This document shows positions 1 to 6,268 of a stretch of DNA of 6,354 bases, piece by piece. The stretch's first letter is position 1. Each line of letters begins with the position of its first letter. A program made the position numbers and the translations under genes. Under the pieces are notes generated by a model. It searched no databases, was not told the origin of the DNA, and saw only the letters and a list, made by a program, of their open reading frames with translations. Source of the DNA: Clostridiales bacterium. Its GTDB lineage: Bacteria > Bacillota > Clostridia > Christensenellales > Pumilibacteraceae. Where the stretch lies: positions 1 through 6,354 of the forward strand of contig JAIEBL010000149.1 in the NCBI GenBank assembly GCA_029069015.1. The letters run 5' to 3'.

Positions 1-2197
1 TAAGCTGCACGGCTTGCACGGAGAGGACGTTTTGCAAGCCGAGATAGACAGCCGTATGCTCGGCGCGATCTTGCAGACGCAAATCGATTCGCTGATCCCG
101 AGCGGCGGAACGCTCGGTAAGCTCTCGCCTCGGCTCGAATACGTCTATACGTATATTACGCAAGGGCGCAACATGATGGAAGCGGCGTTTTCCATAGGCG
201 TCTCTTCGCTACTCGACGGGAACGGCAGCGTGGAAAAAATCGTGTCGGGACTGCTCGGCGAGCGTGCACTCTTAACGCTTACCGTGGATATCACGCCCAA
301 ATCGGCAGGGGACACGTATAAAGACAGCGAAATTGCGTACAACGGGCTTTCCGTCCAAAAGACGAACGACATTTTAAAAACGATCCGCATATTCGTGTCC
401 GACTTTTCGCGCGACGAATTGTTGGCGCAAGTCGTAGAACCCGTGCGCGACGTGATCGACAACATGAGCCAAAAGATCCCCGTCAAGCTTTGCTCGTCGG
501 TCATCGACGTGGACGCTACGAGCGCGAACTTGCCTGCGGCGATGCAGCTCGGTTCGGTGTACGAGATCATCAAAGAATACGAATTCAAAGAAGACGACGA
601 TATTACGGCGGACGATATAAAGACCGTACTCGAAAAGCTCGAAACGAGCGACAGTACGAACCACGCTTCGTTCGAAACCGATTTTGTGGGCGACGGCATC
701 ATCAGCAGCGTGGAAAACGGCGACGGCACGCACAGCTATTCCTATAGTCAGTCGCTTAATAACGTACTCGGCGCATACTACGTAAAAGACCCGCAGGCTT
801 ACACTGCGTTTGACGAAGTGTTCGGCGACGACGGCGTTGTGAACAAAAACAACTTCGATGCGACAAAGTTCGATTTCGACGGCACGGACGGACTGTTCTA
901 CGATGCAAGACCCACCGCGCAGATGATGCCGCGGTTTACGCAGGGCGATCTGGCGGCGCTTCTTTTAAAGAAAATGGAAGCCGACGATGATAAGAGCGGC
1001 AGTTTGAAGCTGTACGAATATCTTAAAAAGGTAAAGGGCGCAAAGGTCACGCAGGACGCCTGCGTCACGCTCTATATGGCGCTCGACGCCGCGGATCTGT
1101 TGGGGGACGGCTTCAAAGACAAAGCGCGTCTGTTGCCCGCCGATCGGGTATATCTGACCGCGACCGTGTATATCGGGGAAATCTTCTACTACGATCAGCT
1201 CACGGGTGAACCCGATTCGTCGGGCACGCCTTTCTACCGCACGGTGCTTTCCGTAAACGGTATGACGGACGCCGAGTTTGCCAAGTTCATGCTTATGATC
1301 GACAGTCTGAACGGAAAGAATGGCAATCAGCCGCTTGACTTTACGGTGAAGGCGCGGGATATCGGCGCAATCGTGTATCGCGAGCTTCGGACGGTCGAAG
1401 ACAGTTTGGGCGGCGCGGTAACGTACGGCGACGGTTACGTGGAACTTCCTTCCGTGTACGACTTTATCAAAAAAGCGACCGTGCCGAGTAGCGACGCTAC
1501 GGCGGAAGAAGTGCGCGCAGCGCTTCAAGGGCTTGCCGCCGCGAAGACGGGAAGCTCCGCGTACAATTACGACGCAATGCTTTTTGCCGTAAACCTCGTG
1601 CAAAGCGAAGCCATCACTTTGCCCGCTACGGCGATCACCGATACGCAGACGCTGAACGATAACGTGTTCGGAAGGGCACTCAAAAGCGGCTTTACCGTGC
1701 AGGCGGGCGCGTCGATTCCGGTGCCCGCCGTACTACCCGATACCGCCGCGTATGAGCTTCGGCAATTCAATGTGTTGCGCGGCACCGGCGTGCGCGACAC
1801 CGAACGCAGAGAGGCGCTTGACGGTTACAACGGTATTGCGCTTTCCGATTCCGTCACGTATCTCGAATTTACTTTTACCGTGCGCTTAAAAGAACTTGCG
1901 CCTACGGGCAGCAAAATGTTGTCTGCGCTTCCCGAGGACGCATACATCACTTTGCTCTTCGAAAAGACGACGACGGGCATTGCGCATTGCGAAGGATACT
2001 ACCGCTTGAATGCGCTCTCGCACGACGCGCTGTCGTTGCTTCTCGATATGGCAAACATCGACGTAAGCGAGATCGACGCGCAGATCGCGCGGTGCGCTAC
2101 GGCGATGGCGCAGTACGGCGGTGCGACCTTCGGCGCGCCCGTTTCTCCCGAAGGGACGGCGTTCGGTTCGGTTTCCTTCGTACCGCCTTCCGTATAG
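1..2197 (+). CDS. Large module-repeat protein of unknown function, C-terminal part (5' truncated)
   Basis: The reading frame is open from the left edge (first full codon at base 2) to a TAG at 2195-2197, giving 731 visible residues; the true start lies outside, and the TTG at 14 is not credible as a start. I recognise no family. The protein is acidic and rich in Asp and Tyr, has very few Cys, and shows no membrane segment or LPXTG-type sorting signal at its C-terminus. By eye it contains about four diverged modules. Each has a short helix (e.g. LGAIL near residue 21, LAALLL near 318, IGAIVY near 455), a Tyr-containing motif (YVYTYI, SVYEII, KLYEYL, SVYDFI, key Tyr at 49, 187, 338, 486), an acidic helix, and in most copies a beta-like strand (LTLTVDI, YLTATVYI, YLEFTFTV) and an LS-headed helix (near 116, 416, 672). 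Such architecture suggests an extracytoplasmic protein, but the N-terminus that would show a signal peptide or lipobox is missing. It is followed by an intrinsic terminator, so it is the last gene of its transcript. Confidence 0.85.
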   Translation, partial: KLHGLHGEDVLQAEIDSRMLGAILQTQIDSLIPSGGTLGKLSPRLEYVYTYITQGRNMMEAAFSIGVSSLLDGNGSVEKIVSGLLGERALLTLTVDITPKSAGDTYKDSEIAYNGLSVQKTNDILKTIRIFVSDFSRDELLAQVVEPVRDVIDNMSQKIPVKLCSSVIDVDATSANLPAAMQLGSVYEIIKEYEFKEDDDITADDIKTVLEKLETSDSTNHASFETDFVGDGIISSVENGDGTHSYSYSQSLNNVLGAYYVKDPQAYTAFDEVFGDDGVVNKNNFDATKFDFDGTDGLFYDARPTAQMMPRFTQGDLAALLLKKMEADDDKSGSLKLYEYLKKVKGAKVTQDACVTLYMALDAADLLGDGFKDKARLLPADRVYLTATVYIGEIFYYDQLTGEPDSSGTPFYRTVLSVNGMTDAEFAKFMLMIDSLNGKNGNQPLDFTVKARDIGAIVYRELRTVEDSLGGAVTYGDGYVELPSVYDFIKKATVPSSDATAEEVRAALQGLAAAKTGSSAYNYDAMLFAVNLVQSEAITLPATAITDTQTLNDNVFGRALKSGFTVQAGASIPVPAVLPDTAAYELRQFNVLRGTGVRDTERREALDGYNGIALSDSVTYLEFTFTVRLKELAPTGSKMLSALPEDAYITLLFEKTTTGIAHCEGYYRLNALSHDALSLLLDMANIDVSEIDAQIARCATAMAQYGGATFGAPVSPEGTAFGSVSFVPPSV

Positions 2198-2227
2198 CCT
2201 ATACCGAAACAAACGAGCATAAATAAA

Positions 2228-2260
2228 ACGCGGCTCTTTCATCGGGGCCGCGTCTTTTTT
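2228..2260 (+). terminator. Intrinsic terminator after the module-repeat protein
   Basis: The arms ACGCGGCTC (2228-2236) and GGGCCGCGT (2245-2253) form a 9-bp GC-rich stem with one G-U pair and an 8-nt loop, followed after one C by six T (2255-2260). The stem begins 30 bp after the stop codon at 2197. An A-rich stretch to the left (2221-2228) gives partial bidirectional character, but no gene points the other way here. Confidence 0.9.
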
Positions 2261-2273
2261 GTGCACCGTTGCG

Positions 2274-2290
2274 GTTTTTTGGTGAAAAAC
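2274..2290. repeat. Small AT-rich inverted repeat upstream of the recF promoter
   Basis: GTTTTT (2274-2279) and AAAAAC (2285-2290) are exact inverted copies around a 5-base centre. The element lies between the terminator and the recF -10 box. Just before it, ACCG-TTG-CGGT (2265-2275) followed by T's could act as a feeble second terminator. It could be a protein-binding site, an UP-like A/T element, or chance in an A/T-tract region. Confidence 0.35.
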
Positions 2291-2312
2291 AGGTGCGTTA
2301 TGCGCGGGAGTG

Positions 2313-2321
2313 TGCTATACT
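2313..2321 (+). promoter_or_regulatory. Extended -10 promoter for recF
   Basis: TGC followed by TATACT (2316-2321) matches an extended -10 element (TGN-TATAAT type). No good -35 hexamer is found 16-18 bp upstream (the bases around 2292-2298 read GGTGCGT), which is tolerated when the TG extension is present. Start of transcription about 7 bases downstream falls at about 2328, the recF ATG. A promoter is expected here because the previous gene ends in a terminator. Confidence 0.6.
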
Positions 2322-2327
2322 TTCTAT

Positions 2328-3410
2328 ATGGTCGTTAAGCGCGTACAGCTGAAAGATTATCGGAACTACGCACTCGCGGACGTCACGTTCGGTGAGGGCG
2401 TGAATGTGCTGTACGGCAGCAACGCCCAGGGCAAAACCAATCTTTTGGAAGCGATATACTTTTGCAGTGTGGGACGCTCGCCCCGTACGCCGCGTGACCG
2501 TGAGCTGATCCGCGCGGGACAGGAAAGAGGGTTCGTTAAGCTTACGCAAGCCGATGCGGGCGGCGACAACACGGTGGAAATCGTGCTCAGTAAGAGCGAA
2601 AACAAGCGCGTGGCGGTCAACGGCTATCCCATTTTAAAGCTCGGCGAGCTTATGGGCGTCGTGGCGGCGGTGTATTTTTCGCCCGACGAAATGCGTATCA
2701 TCAAAGATGCTCCCGGCGATCGGCGGCGGTTTATGGACATTGCGCTTTGCCGCATGAGCAAGAATTATTTTTATCTGTTGCAACGCTACAACAAAATTCT
2801 CGCTCAGCGTAACCGCCTTTTAAAGAACGGCGAGGCGCCCGACGACGTATTGGACGTTTGGGACAATCAGCTTGCAAGCAGTGGTGCGCGCATAGCGCTG
2901 CAACGCAAAGGATATTTGTCGCGGCTGTTACCGTACGCTTCGGAGGCGCACGGCTATCTTTCGGGCGAGAAGGAAGAACTGACGCTTGCGTACGAGGGGC
3001 TCGCGGGTGAAACCGAAGAGGAAATATTCGACCTGTTTTTAAAAGAACTGCAAGAGAGCCGTATGCGCGACCGCAAGCTTTGTTTCACCTCTTGCGGCGT
3101 GCAAAAGGACGATATAGCCGTGCGCGTGGGAGAAACGGACGTACGCGCCTACGGTTCGCAGGGGCAGCAACGTACCGCGGCGCTCGGCCTTAAACTTGCG
3201 GAGACGGAACTGCATAAGGAGCGCAGGGGCGAGTATCCCGTGCTGCTGCTCGACGATGTCCTCAGCGAGCTGGACCCCGCGCGGCAGACCAAGCTTCTGA
3301 CGCGCAGTCAAAGGTATCAGACCGTGCTGACCTGTACGCACGTTGTGCAAGAGCTCACAAGCGACTGTACGCTGCTGCACGTGGAAAACGGCACGGTGCA
3401 CGAAGGATAA
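2328..3410 (+). CDS. recF: DNA replication/repair protein RecF
   Basis: RecF is a cytosolic SMC/ABC-like ATPase that binds gapped DNA and, with RecO and RecR, loads RecA for recombinational repair of stalled forks. The 360-residue product is close to the ~370 usual for Bacillota. Walker A is GSNAQGKT (residues 30-37, Lys36), the ABC signature is GSQGQQRT (276-283), and Walker B with D-loop is VLLLDDVLSELD (305-316, acidic pair Asp309/Asp310). The N-terminal VQLKDYRNY and the NAQGKTN segment are characteristic of Gram-positive RecF. The ATG at 2328 is chosen because it places YRNY at residues 11-14, exactly as in Bacillus subtilis RecF. An in-frame GTG at 2310 would lie upstream of the -10 box. 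No SD is properly spaced: the nearest GGGAG (2306-2310) is 17 bases from the ATG and upstream of the predicted transcript start. The GH3 gene follows after 36 bp with no terminator, suggesting one transcript. Confidence 0.97.
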   Translation: MVVKRVQLKDYRNYALADVTFGEGVNVLYGSNAQGKTNLLEAIYFCSVGRSPRTPRDRELIRAGQERGFVKLTQADAGGDNTVEIVLSKSENKRVAVNGYPILKLGELMGVVAAVYFSPDEMRIIKDAPGDRRRFMDIALCRMSKNYFYLLQRYNKILAQRNRLLKNGEAPDDVLDVWDNQLASSGARIALQRKGYLSRLLPYASEAHGYLSGEKEELTLAYEGLAGETEEEIFDLFLKELQESRMRDRKLCFTSCGVQKDDIAVRVGETDVRAYGSQGQQRTAALGLKLAETELHKERRGEYPVLLLDDVLSELDPARQTKLLTRSQRYQTVLTCTHVVQELTSDCTLLHVENGTVHEG

Positions 3411-3430
3411 AAGCCGGAAGGTGCGACGAA

Positions 3431-3437
3431 GAAAGGA
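3431..3437 (+). promoter_or_regulatory. Ribosome binding site deciding the GH3 start
   Basis: GAAAGGA ends 9 bases before the ATG at 3447, an ordinary SD spacing. The alternative in-frame TTG at 3438 abuts the SD and cannot use it, so the ATG is preferred. Confidence 0.7.
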
Positions 3438-3446
3438 TTGAAGAAA

Positions 3447-5474
3447 ATGGCAGAGCAAAAAAAGAAAAAGAAGATTACGGTAAACGACCTGACCGCGGCG
3501 GAAAAGCTGCGGCTTTTATGCGGCGATGGGATGTGGCGCACGGCGTCGCTGGGCGGGAAGCTCCCTGTCGTCGTTATGTCGGACGGGCCTGTCGGGCTTA
3601 GGACGGAGCGCGTAGACGAAACGGGCAAGACGATAATGTTGCCCGCCGTGGCGTATCCGTCAACGGACGTACTGTGCAACACGTGGAACGAAGATCTGGC
3701 GCGACGGACGGGCGAGGCGCTCTCTTCGGACTGCGCCGACCGCGGCGTGGATTTGTTGCTTGCGCCCGGCGTGAATATAAAACGCGATCCGCTTTGCGGG
3801 CGCAATTTCGAATACTATTCGGAAGACCCGCTGCTTGCGGGCAACATGGCGGGCGCGTACGTCGCGGGGTTGCAAGAGAGCGGCACGGGCGCGTGCGTCA
3901 AACATTTTTGCTGCAACAATTCCGAATACAACCGCCTGTACCAATCGAGCGAGGTGAGTGAACGGGCCTTGCGGGAACTGTACTACAAACCGTTTGAAAT
4001 CGTATGTAAGAGTAAGCCTGCGGCGGTCATGTGCGCGTACAACCGCGTAAACGGCGTATACGCTTCGGAAAACGAAAAAGGGTTCTCCGTTCTTCGTGAA
4101 TGTTTCGGCTTTGACGGCGTCGTTATTTCCGACTGGTGCGCGGTGCGCGACCGCACGGCGGCGGCAAAAGCGGGACTGGATATCGAAATGCCGTTTAGCG
4201 AAACTCACTATAAAAAGCTCTGCGCCGACTATGAAAACGGTAAACTTTCGGACGAAGCGTTGAACGCCGCCGCTTCGCGCGTACTCGATTTCGTATACAA
4301 ATTAAAAGAGCGTACGGATAAGCGCAAAGTAACGCGCAACGAAAAAGAGCGGCAGACGATCGCCAGAGAAGTCGCAGCCGAGGGCATCGTGCTCTTGAAA
4401 AACAACGGCGTTTTGCCGCTTGAAAGGGATGATAACGTTGCGGTTTGCGGCTCGTACGCAAAGCCGAATTCTGCGGACTATCTGACGGCGGGCGGCTCGG
4501 CGTGCATCGAAAACCGGCTCACGTCGTTCGATCTTGTGCGGGCGCTCGACAGTCGCACCCGAGGCAAAGTAACCTACGACGAAGCATTCGGCGCGCGCGC
4601 GTGCACGTTCTACGGTGACGCCCGTGCGGCGGTGCTCAGCGGCGCAAAGGCGGACGTCTGCATTATTTGTGCGGGCACGGGTCGGCAGATCGAGGGCGAG
4701 GGGCTGGACCGCGAAACCATGCGCTTGCCGCTCGTGCAAGAGCGTGCGATCTTAAGCGCGGCGGCGGAGAATACGCAGACGGTCGTCGTGCTGTTTGCGG
4801 GTGCGCCCGTCGACGTTTCGCCTTGGGAGCATGAAGTGGGCGCCATCGTGTATGCGGGGTATTTGGGAGACGGCGGCGACGAAGCGCTTGCCGAATTGCT
4901 TCTCGGTGACCGCAATTTTTCGGGGAAGCTCGCAACGTCTTTTCCCGTATTCGACGAGGTGTCGCGTATCGTGGATTGCACGACGGTGGGTGTTACGCGC
5001 TACGAGGAAGAACTTTCCGTAGGCTACCGCGGCTATGCCGAGAACGGCCGCGGCGTTTTGTATCCGTTCGGTTACGGTCTCAGCTACGCGCGCTATGAGT
5101 ACGATTCGCTTGCCGTAGAAGCCGTGGGTGACCTTATGGCGGAAGTGTCGTACTCGCTCGCCAACGTTTCGCACGAGAACGGCAGCGAGATTTCGCAGGT
5201 GTACGTGCATCCCGTTTCGCCGCGCGTTTCGCGCCCCGAACGCGAGCTGAAAGCGTATAAAAAAACGGAGATCGCCGCGGGTTACGAAGAGCGCGTGCAC
5301 GTCTTGCTCGACAAAACGGCATTTTCGTATTACTCGACGGCGAAAGGGCAGTGGCAAGTAGACGACGGCGTCTATATGATCGGCGTGGGTGAAAACTGCA
5401 AGGACATTTATCTTTCCGCTTGTATCGTCATCGAGGGCGGCAAAATCGTATCGGTCGCCGTGGAAGAGGATTGA
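3447..5474 (+). CDS. Glycoside hydrolase family 3 (beta-glucosidase-type), cytosolic
   Basis: The 675-residue product has the three-part layout of beta-glucosidase-type GH3 enzymes, which release terminal sugars by a retaining mechanism. Residues ~30-290 are the TIM-barrel domain: DGPVGLR begins at Asp46, GRNFEYYSEDP at 118-128, the sugar-binding Lys152-His153 pair lies in VKHF with NNSEYNR after it, and the nucleophile is Asp229 in ISDWCAVRDR, followed by AGLDIEMP. The alpha/beta sandwich follows (REVAAEGIVLLKNNG from 307), with IEGEGLDR at 415-422 matching the EGxDR motif that carries the acid/base Glu in characterised members (Glu418 or Glu416). A fibronectin III-like C-terminal domain contains QVYVHP near 584 and RPERELKAYKK at 596-606. 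There is no signal peptide; the N-terminus is MAEQ plus five Lys, so it probably acts in the cytosol on imported oligosaccharides or glycosides. It is shorter than many relatives (700-800). Substrate (gluco-, xylo- or arabino-type) cannot be read from sequence. No transporter or other sugar gene is beside it; recF precedes it at 36 bp. Confidence 0.95.
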   Translation: MAEQKKKKKITVNDLTAAEKLRLLCGDGMWRTASLGGKLPVVVMSDGPVGLRTERVDETGKTIMLPAVAYPSTDVLCNTWNEDLARRTGEALSSDCADRGVDLLLAPGVNIKRDPLCGRNFEYYSEDPLLAGNMAGAYVAGLQESGTGACVKHFCCNNSEYNRLYQSSEVSERALRELYYKPFEIVCKSKPAAVMCAYNRVNGVYASENEKGFSVLRECFGFDGVVISDWCAVRDRTAAAKAGLDIEMPFSETHYKKLCADYENGKLSDEALNAAASRVLDFVYKLKERTDKRKVTRNEKERQTIAREVAAEGIVLLKNNGVLPLERDDNVAVCGSYAKPNSADYLTAGGSACIENRLTSFDLVRALDSRTRGKVTYDEAFGARACTFYGDARAAVLSGAKADVCIICAGTGRQIEGEGLDRETMRLPLVQERAILSAAAENTQTVVVLFAGAPVDVSPWEHEVGAIVYAGYLGDGGDEALAELLLGDRNFSGKLATSFPVFDEVSRIVDCTTVGVTRYEEELSVGYRGYAENGRGVLYPFGYGLSYARYEYDSLAVEAVGDLMAEVSYSLANVSHENGSEISQVYVHPVSPRVSRPERELKAYKKTEIAAGYEERVHVLLDKTAFSYYSTAKGQWQVDDGVYMIGVGENCKDIYLSACIVIEGGKIVSVAVEED

Positions 5475-5510
5475 GCGCGGTTCGGTATTGTTGGTAGGAT
5501 AATAAAATTT

Positions 5511-5530
5511 AGGGCGAAAAAATTCGCTTT
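5511..5530 (+). terminator. Weak terminator-like hairpin after the GH3 gene
   Basis: The perfect inverted repeat GCGAA-AAAA-TTCGC (5514-5527) extends to 8 bp when G-U and A-U pairs to 5511 and 5530 are counted. Its 3' side runs directly into TTTT (5528-5531), but most of those T's are in the stem and GG follows. It may terminate the recF-GH3 transcript inefficiently, or be an operator-like site 13-30 bp upstream of the tetR -35 box. Confidence 0.4.
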
Positions 5531-5533
5531 TGG

Positions 5534-5543
5534 CGCATTTGCG
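5534..5543. promoter_or_regulatory. Candidate operator palindrome touching the tetR -35 box
   Basis: CGCA-TT-TGCG is a perfect 4+4 inverted repeat ending at the base before TTGACA (5544). TetR-family genes commonly bind palindromes overlapping their own promoter. However, this one is only 10 bp and GC-rich, short for a TetR operator, so it may be half of a larger site with 5514-5527, or chance. Confidence 0.3.
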
Positions 5544-5572
5544 TTGACAAGGCGGGAAGAGAATGGTATACT
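5544..5572 (+). promoter_or_regulatory. Consensus sigma-A promoter for tetR (and probably dnaA)
   Basis: TTGACA (5544-5549) is a perfect -35. A 17-bp spacer separates it from TATACT (5567-5572), one mismatch from TATAAT. The expected transcription start is about 5579. The transcript would have a ~79-nt leader before the tetR GTG. This is the strongest promoter in the window, and its position rules out any tetR start upstream of about 5579, including the in-frame TTG at 5544 that forms the -35 itself. Confidence 0.9.
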
Positions 5573-5578
5573 GAGCAC

Positions 5579-5657
5579 AAGGGAACGTCTGCTGAAGTCG
5601 GTGCGGCAATCTTGCCCGCGTCACTTACGCAGAGGTCTCCGCGAGGGGGACAGAGCG
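5579..5657 (+). promoter_or_regulatory. Structured 5' leader of tetR with an SD-covering hairpin
   Basis: Three short stems can be drawn by hand in the predicted leader. Stem 1 is GCGG.C with G.CCCGC (5603-5607 with 5614-5619, one bulge, loop AATCTT). Stem 2 is GCGT-CACTT-ACGC (5618-5630), which shares bases with stem 1 and so is mutually exclusive with its full form. Stem 3 is GTCTCC-GCGAG-GGGGAC (5635-5651, six pairs, one G-U), whose 3' arm holds most of the SD run GAGGGGG (5643-5649). A longer-range pairing TCTGC (5588-5592) with GCAGA (5629-5633) could close stem 1. No known riboswitch class is convincingly matched, and no U-run typical of an attenuator is present. The function as a translational switch is inference. 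Confidence 0.4.
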
Positions 5658-6239
5658 GTGCAATACAAAAAGGAAGCGGTATACGATAAGATTTTGGCGG
5701 CGGCGCGCGCGGAATATTTGCAGCGCGGTTTCCACGGCGGCAATATCAGCACGATCGCCGAGAACGCGGGCGTGCCCGTTGGCAATCTGTACCGCTATTT
5801 CGACGGTAAGAACGGCGTGCTCGACGCCATCGTAAAACCTGCCTACGAAGCCGTGCCCAAGCTTCTTTCGGAGCTGCAAGGCGTACAGGTACTCGACTCT
5901 CTGACGCTTCAACAGATCATGCCGTTGCTCGGTGGAAAACTGCTTGACTTTTTCGAGCAGTTCGGGCAGGATATACTGATACTCGTAGACTGTTGCGAAG
6001 GAACGCGGTATGCGGACTTTTCGCAGGAAATCGTGCAGCGGGTGGCGGAAATCGTCTGCGCCAAACTGTACCCTTCTTCGTGCGGCAAGAGCGAGATCGT
6101 CTTTTCGAACATTATCGCAAAGGCGTTTTGCGGCTCGTTGTTCGATATTCTGCGGCAGGGTGCGGACAGGGAAGAAATGCTGCGCATGACGGAGCGGTTG
6201 TTGAAGTTTTACTTTTTCGAAGTCGACAAGCGAAAGTAG
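5658..6239 (+). CDS. TetR/AcrR-family transcriptional regulator
   Basis: The 193-residue protein has the TetR layout: an N-terminal helix (residues 5-23), a helix-turn-helix at ~29-48 (NISTIAENAGVPVGNLYRYF) followed by KNGVLDAI, and an all-helical ligand-binding and dimerisation region to the C-terminus (KFYFFEVDKRK). Such proteins are dimeric repressors released by a small molecule. The ligand is unknown, since the C-terminal half is family-poor; it contains several Cys (two adjacent, DCCEG near 114). The GTG at 5658 is chosen because the HTH domain begins right after it and GAGGGGG (5643-5649) ends 8 bases upstream. Extending in frame gives an unlikely Arg-rich segment encoded largely by the leader and promoter. 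It is likely autoregulated through sites at 5514-5549. The 29-bp gap to dnaA with no terminator suggests co-transcription. Confidence 0.92.
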   Translation: MQYKKEAVYDKILAAARAEYLQRGFHGGNISTIAENAGVPVGNLYRYFDGKNGVLDAIVKPAYEAVPKLLSELQGVQVLDSLTLQQIMPLLGGKLLDFFEQFGQDILILVDCCEGTRYADFSQEIVQRVAEIVCAKLYPSSCGKSEIVFSNIIAKAFCGSLFDILRQGADREEMLRMTERLLKFYFFEVDKRK

Positions 6240-6254
6240 GATAGAAGCAGGCAG

Positions 6255-6262
6255 AAAAGGAG
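6255..6262 (+). promoter_or_regulatory. Strong ribosome binding site of dnaA
   Basis: AAAAGGAG ends 6 bases before the ATG at 6269. It is the best SD in the window and fixes the dnaA start. Only 29 bp separate the tetR stop from this ATG. The best promoter-like bases nearby (TAGGAT at 6237-6242) lack a -35, so no dedicated promoter is called. Confidence 0.8.
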
Positions 6263-6268
6263 CGTAGA

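Noticed and set aside
826..895. EF-hand or dockerin-like calcium loop in the module protein (Asp-rich DEVFGDDG and FDFDGTDG)
   Set aside because: The acidic positions do not fit the 12-residue DxDxDG...E loop, and no paired repeat of it is present.
965..1603. Long minus-strand open frames, for example 965-1603, 3660-4208 and 4752-5624
   Set aside because: They are antiparallel shadows of well-supported + strand genes in GC-rich DNA. Their translations are Arg/His-rich and low in recognisable motifs.
2310..2327. recF start at GTG 2310
   Set aside because: It would put six extra residues (MCYTFY) before the conserved RecF N-terminus, and the -10 box would lie inside the coding region.
3456..3470. 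A AAA AAG slippery heptamer in the correct phase at codons 4-6 of the GH3 gene, within A7-G-A5
   Set aside because: It is explained by a run of five Lys codons. It lies almost at the start codon, no stimulatory hairpin follows, and the -1 product would have no evident function. Phase variation by A7 slippage is possible but unsupported.
5544..5657. N-terminal extension of the TetR protein from TTG 5544 or GTG 5601
   Set aside because: TTG 5544 is the -35 hexamer itself. The extension is Arg-rich and unlike TetR N-termini, and neither start has an SD. The GTG at 5658 has one and places the HTH correctly.
5581..5657. Cobalamin-like riboswitch core
   Set aside because: Short similarities (GGGAA, CGGTG, CCCGC) do not occur within the needed helices, the leader is far shorter than that class, and tetR-dnaA is not a typical target.
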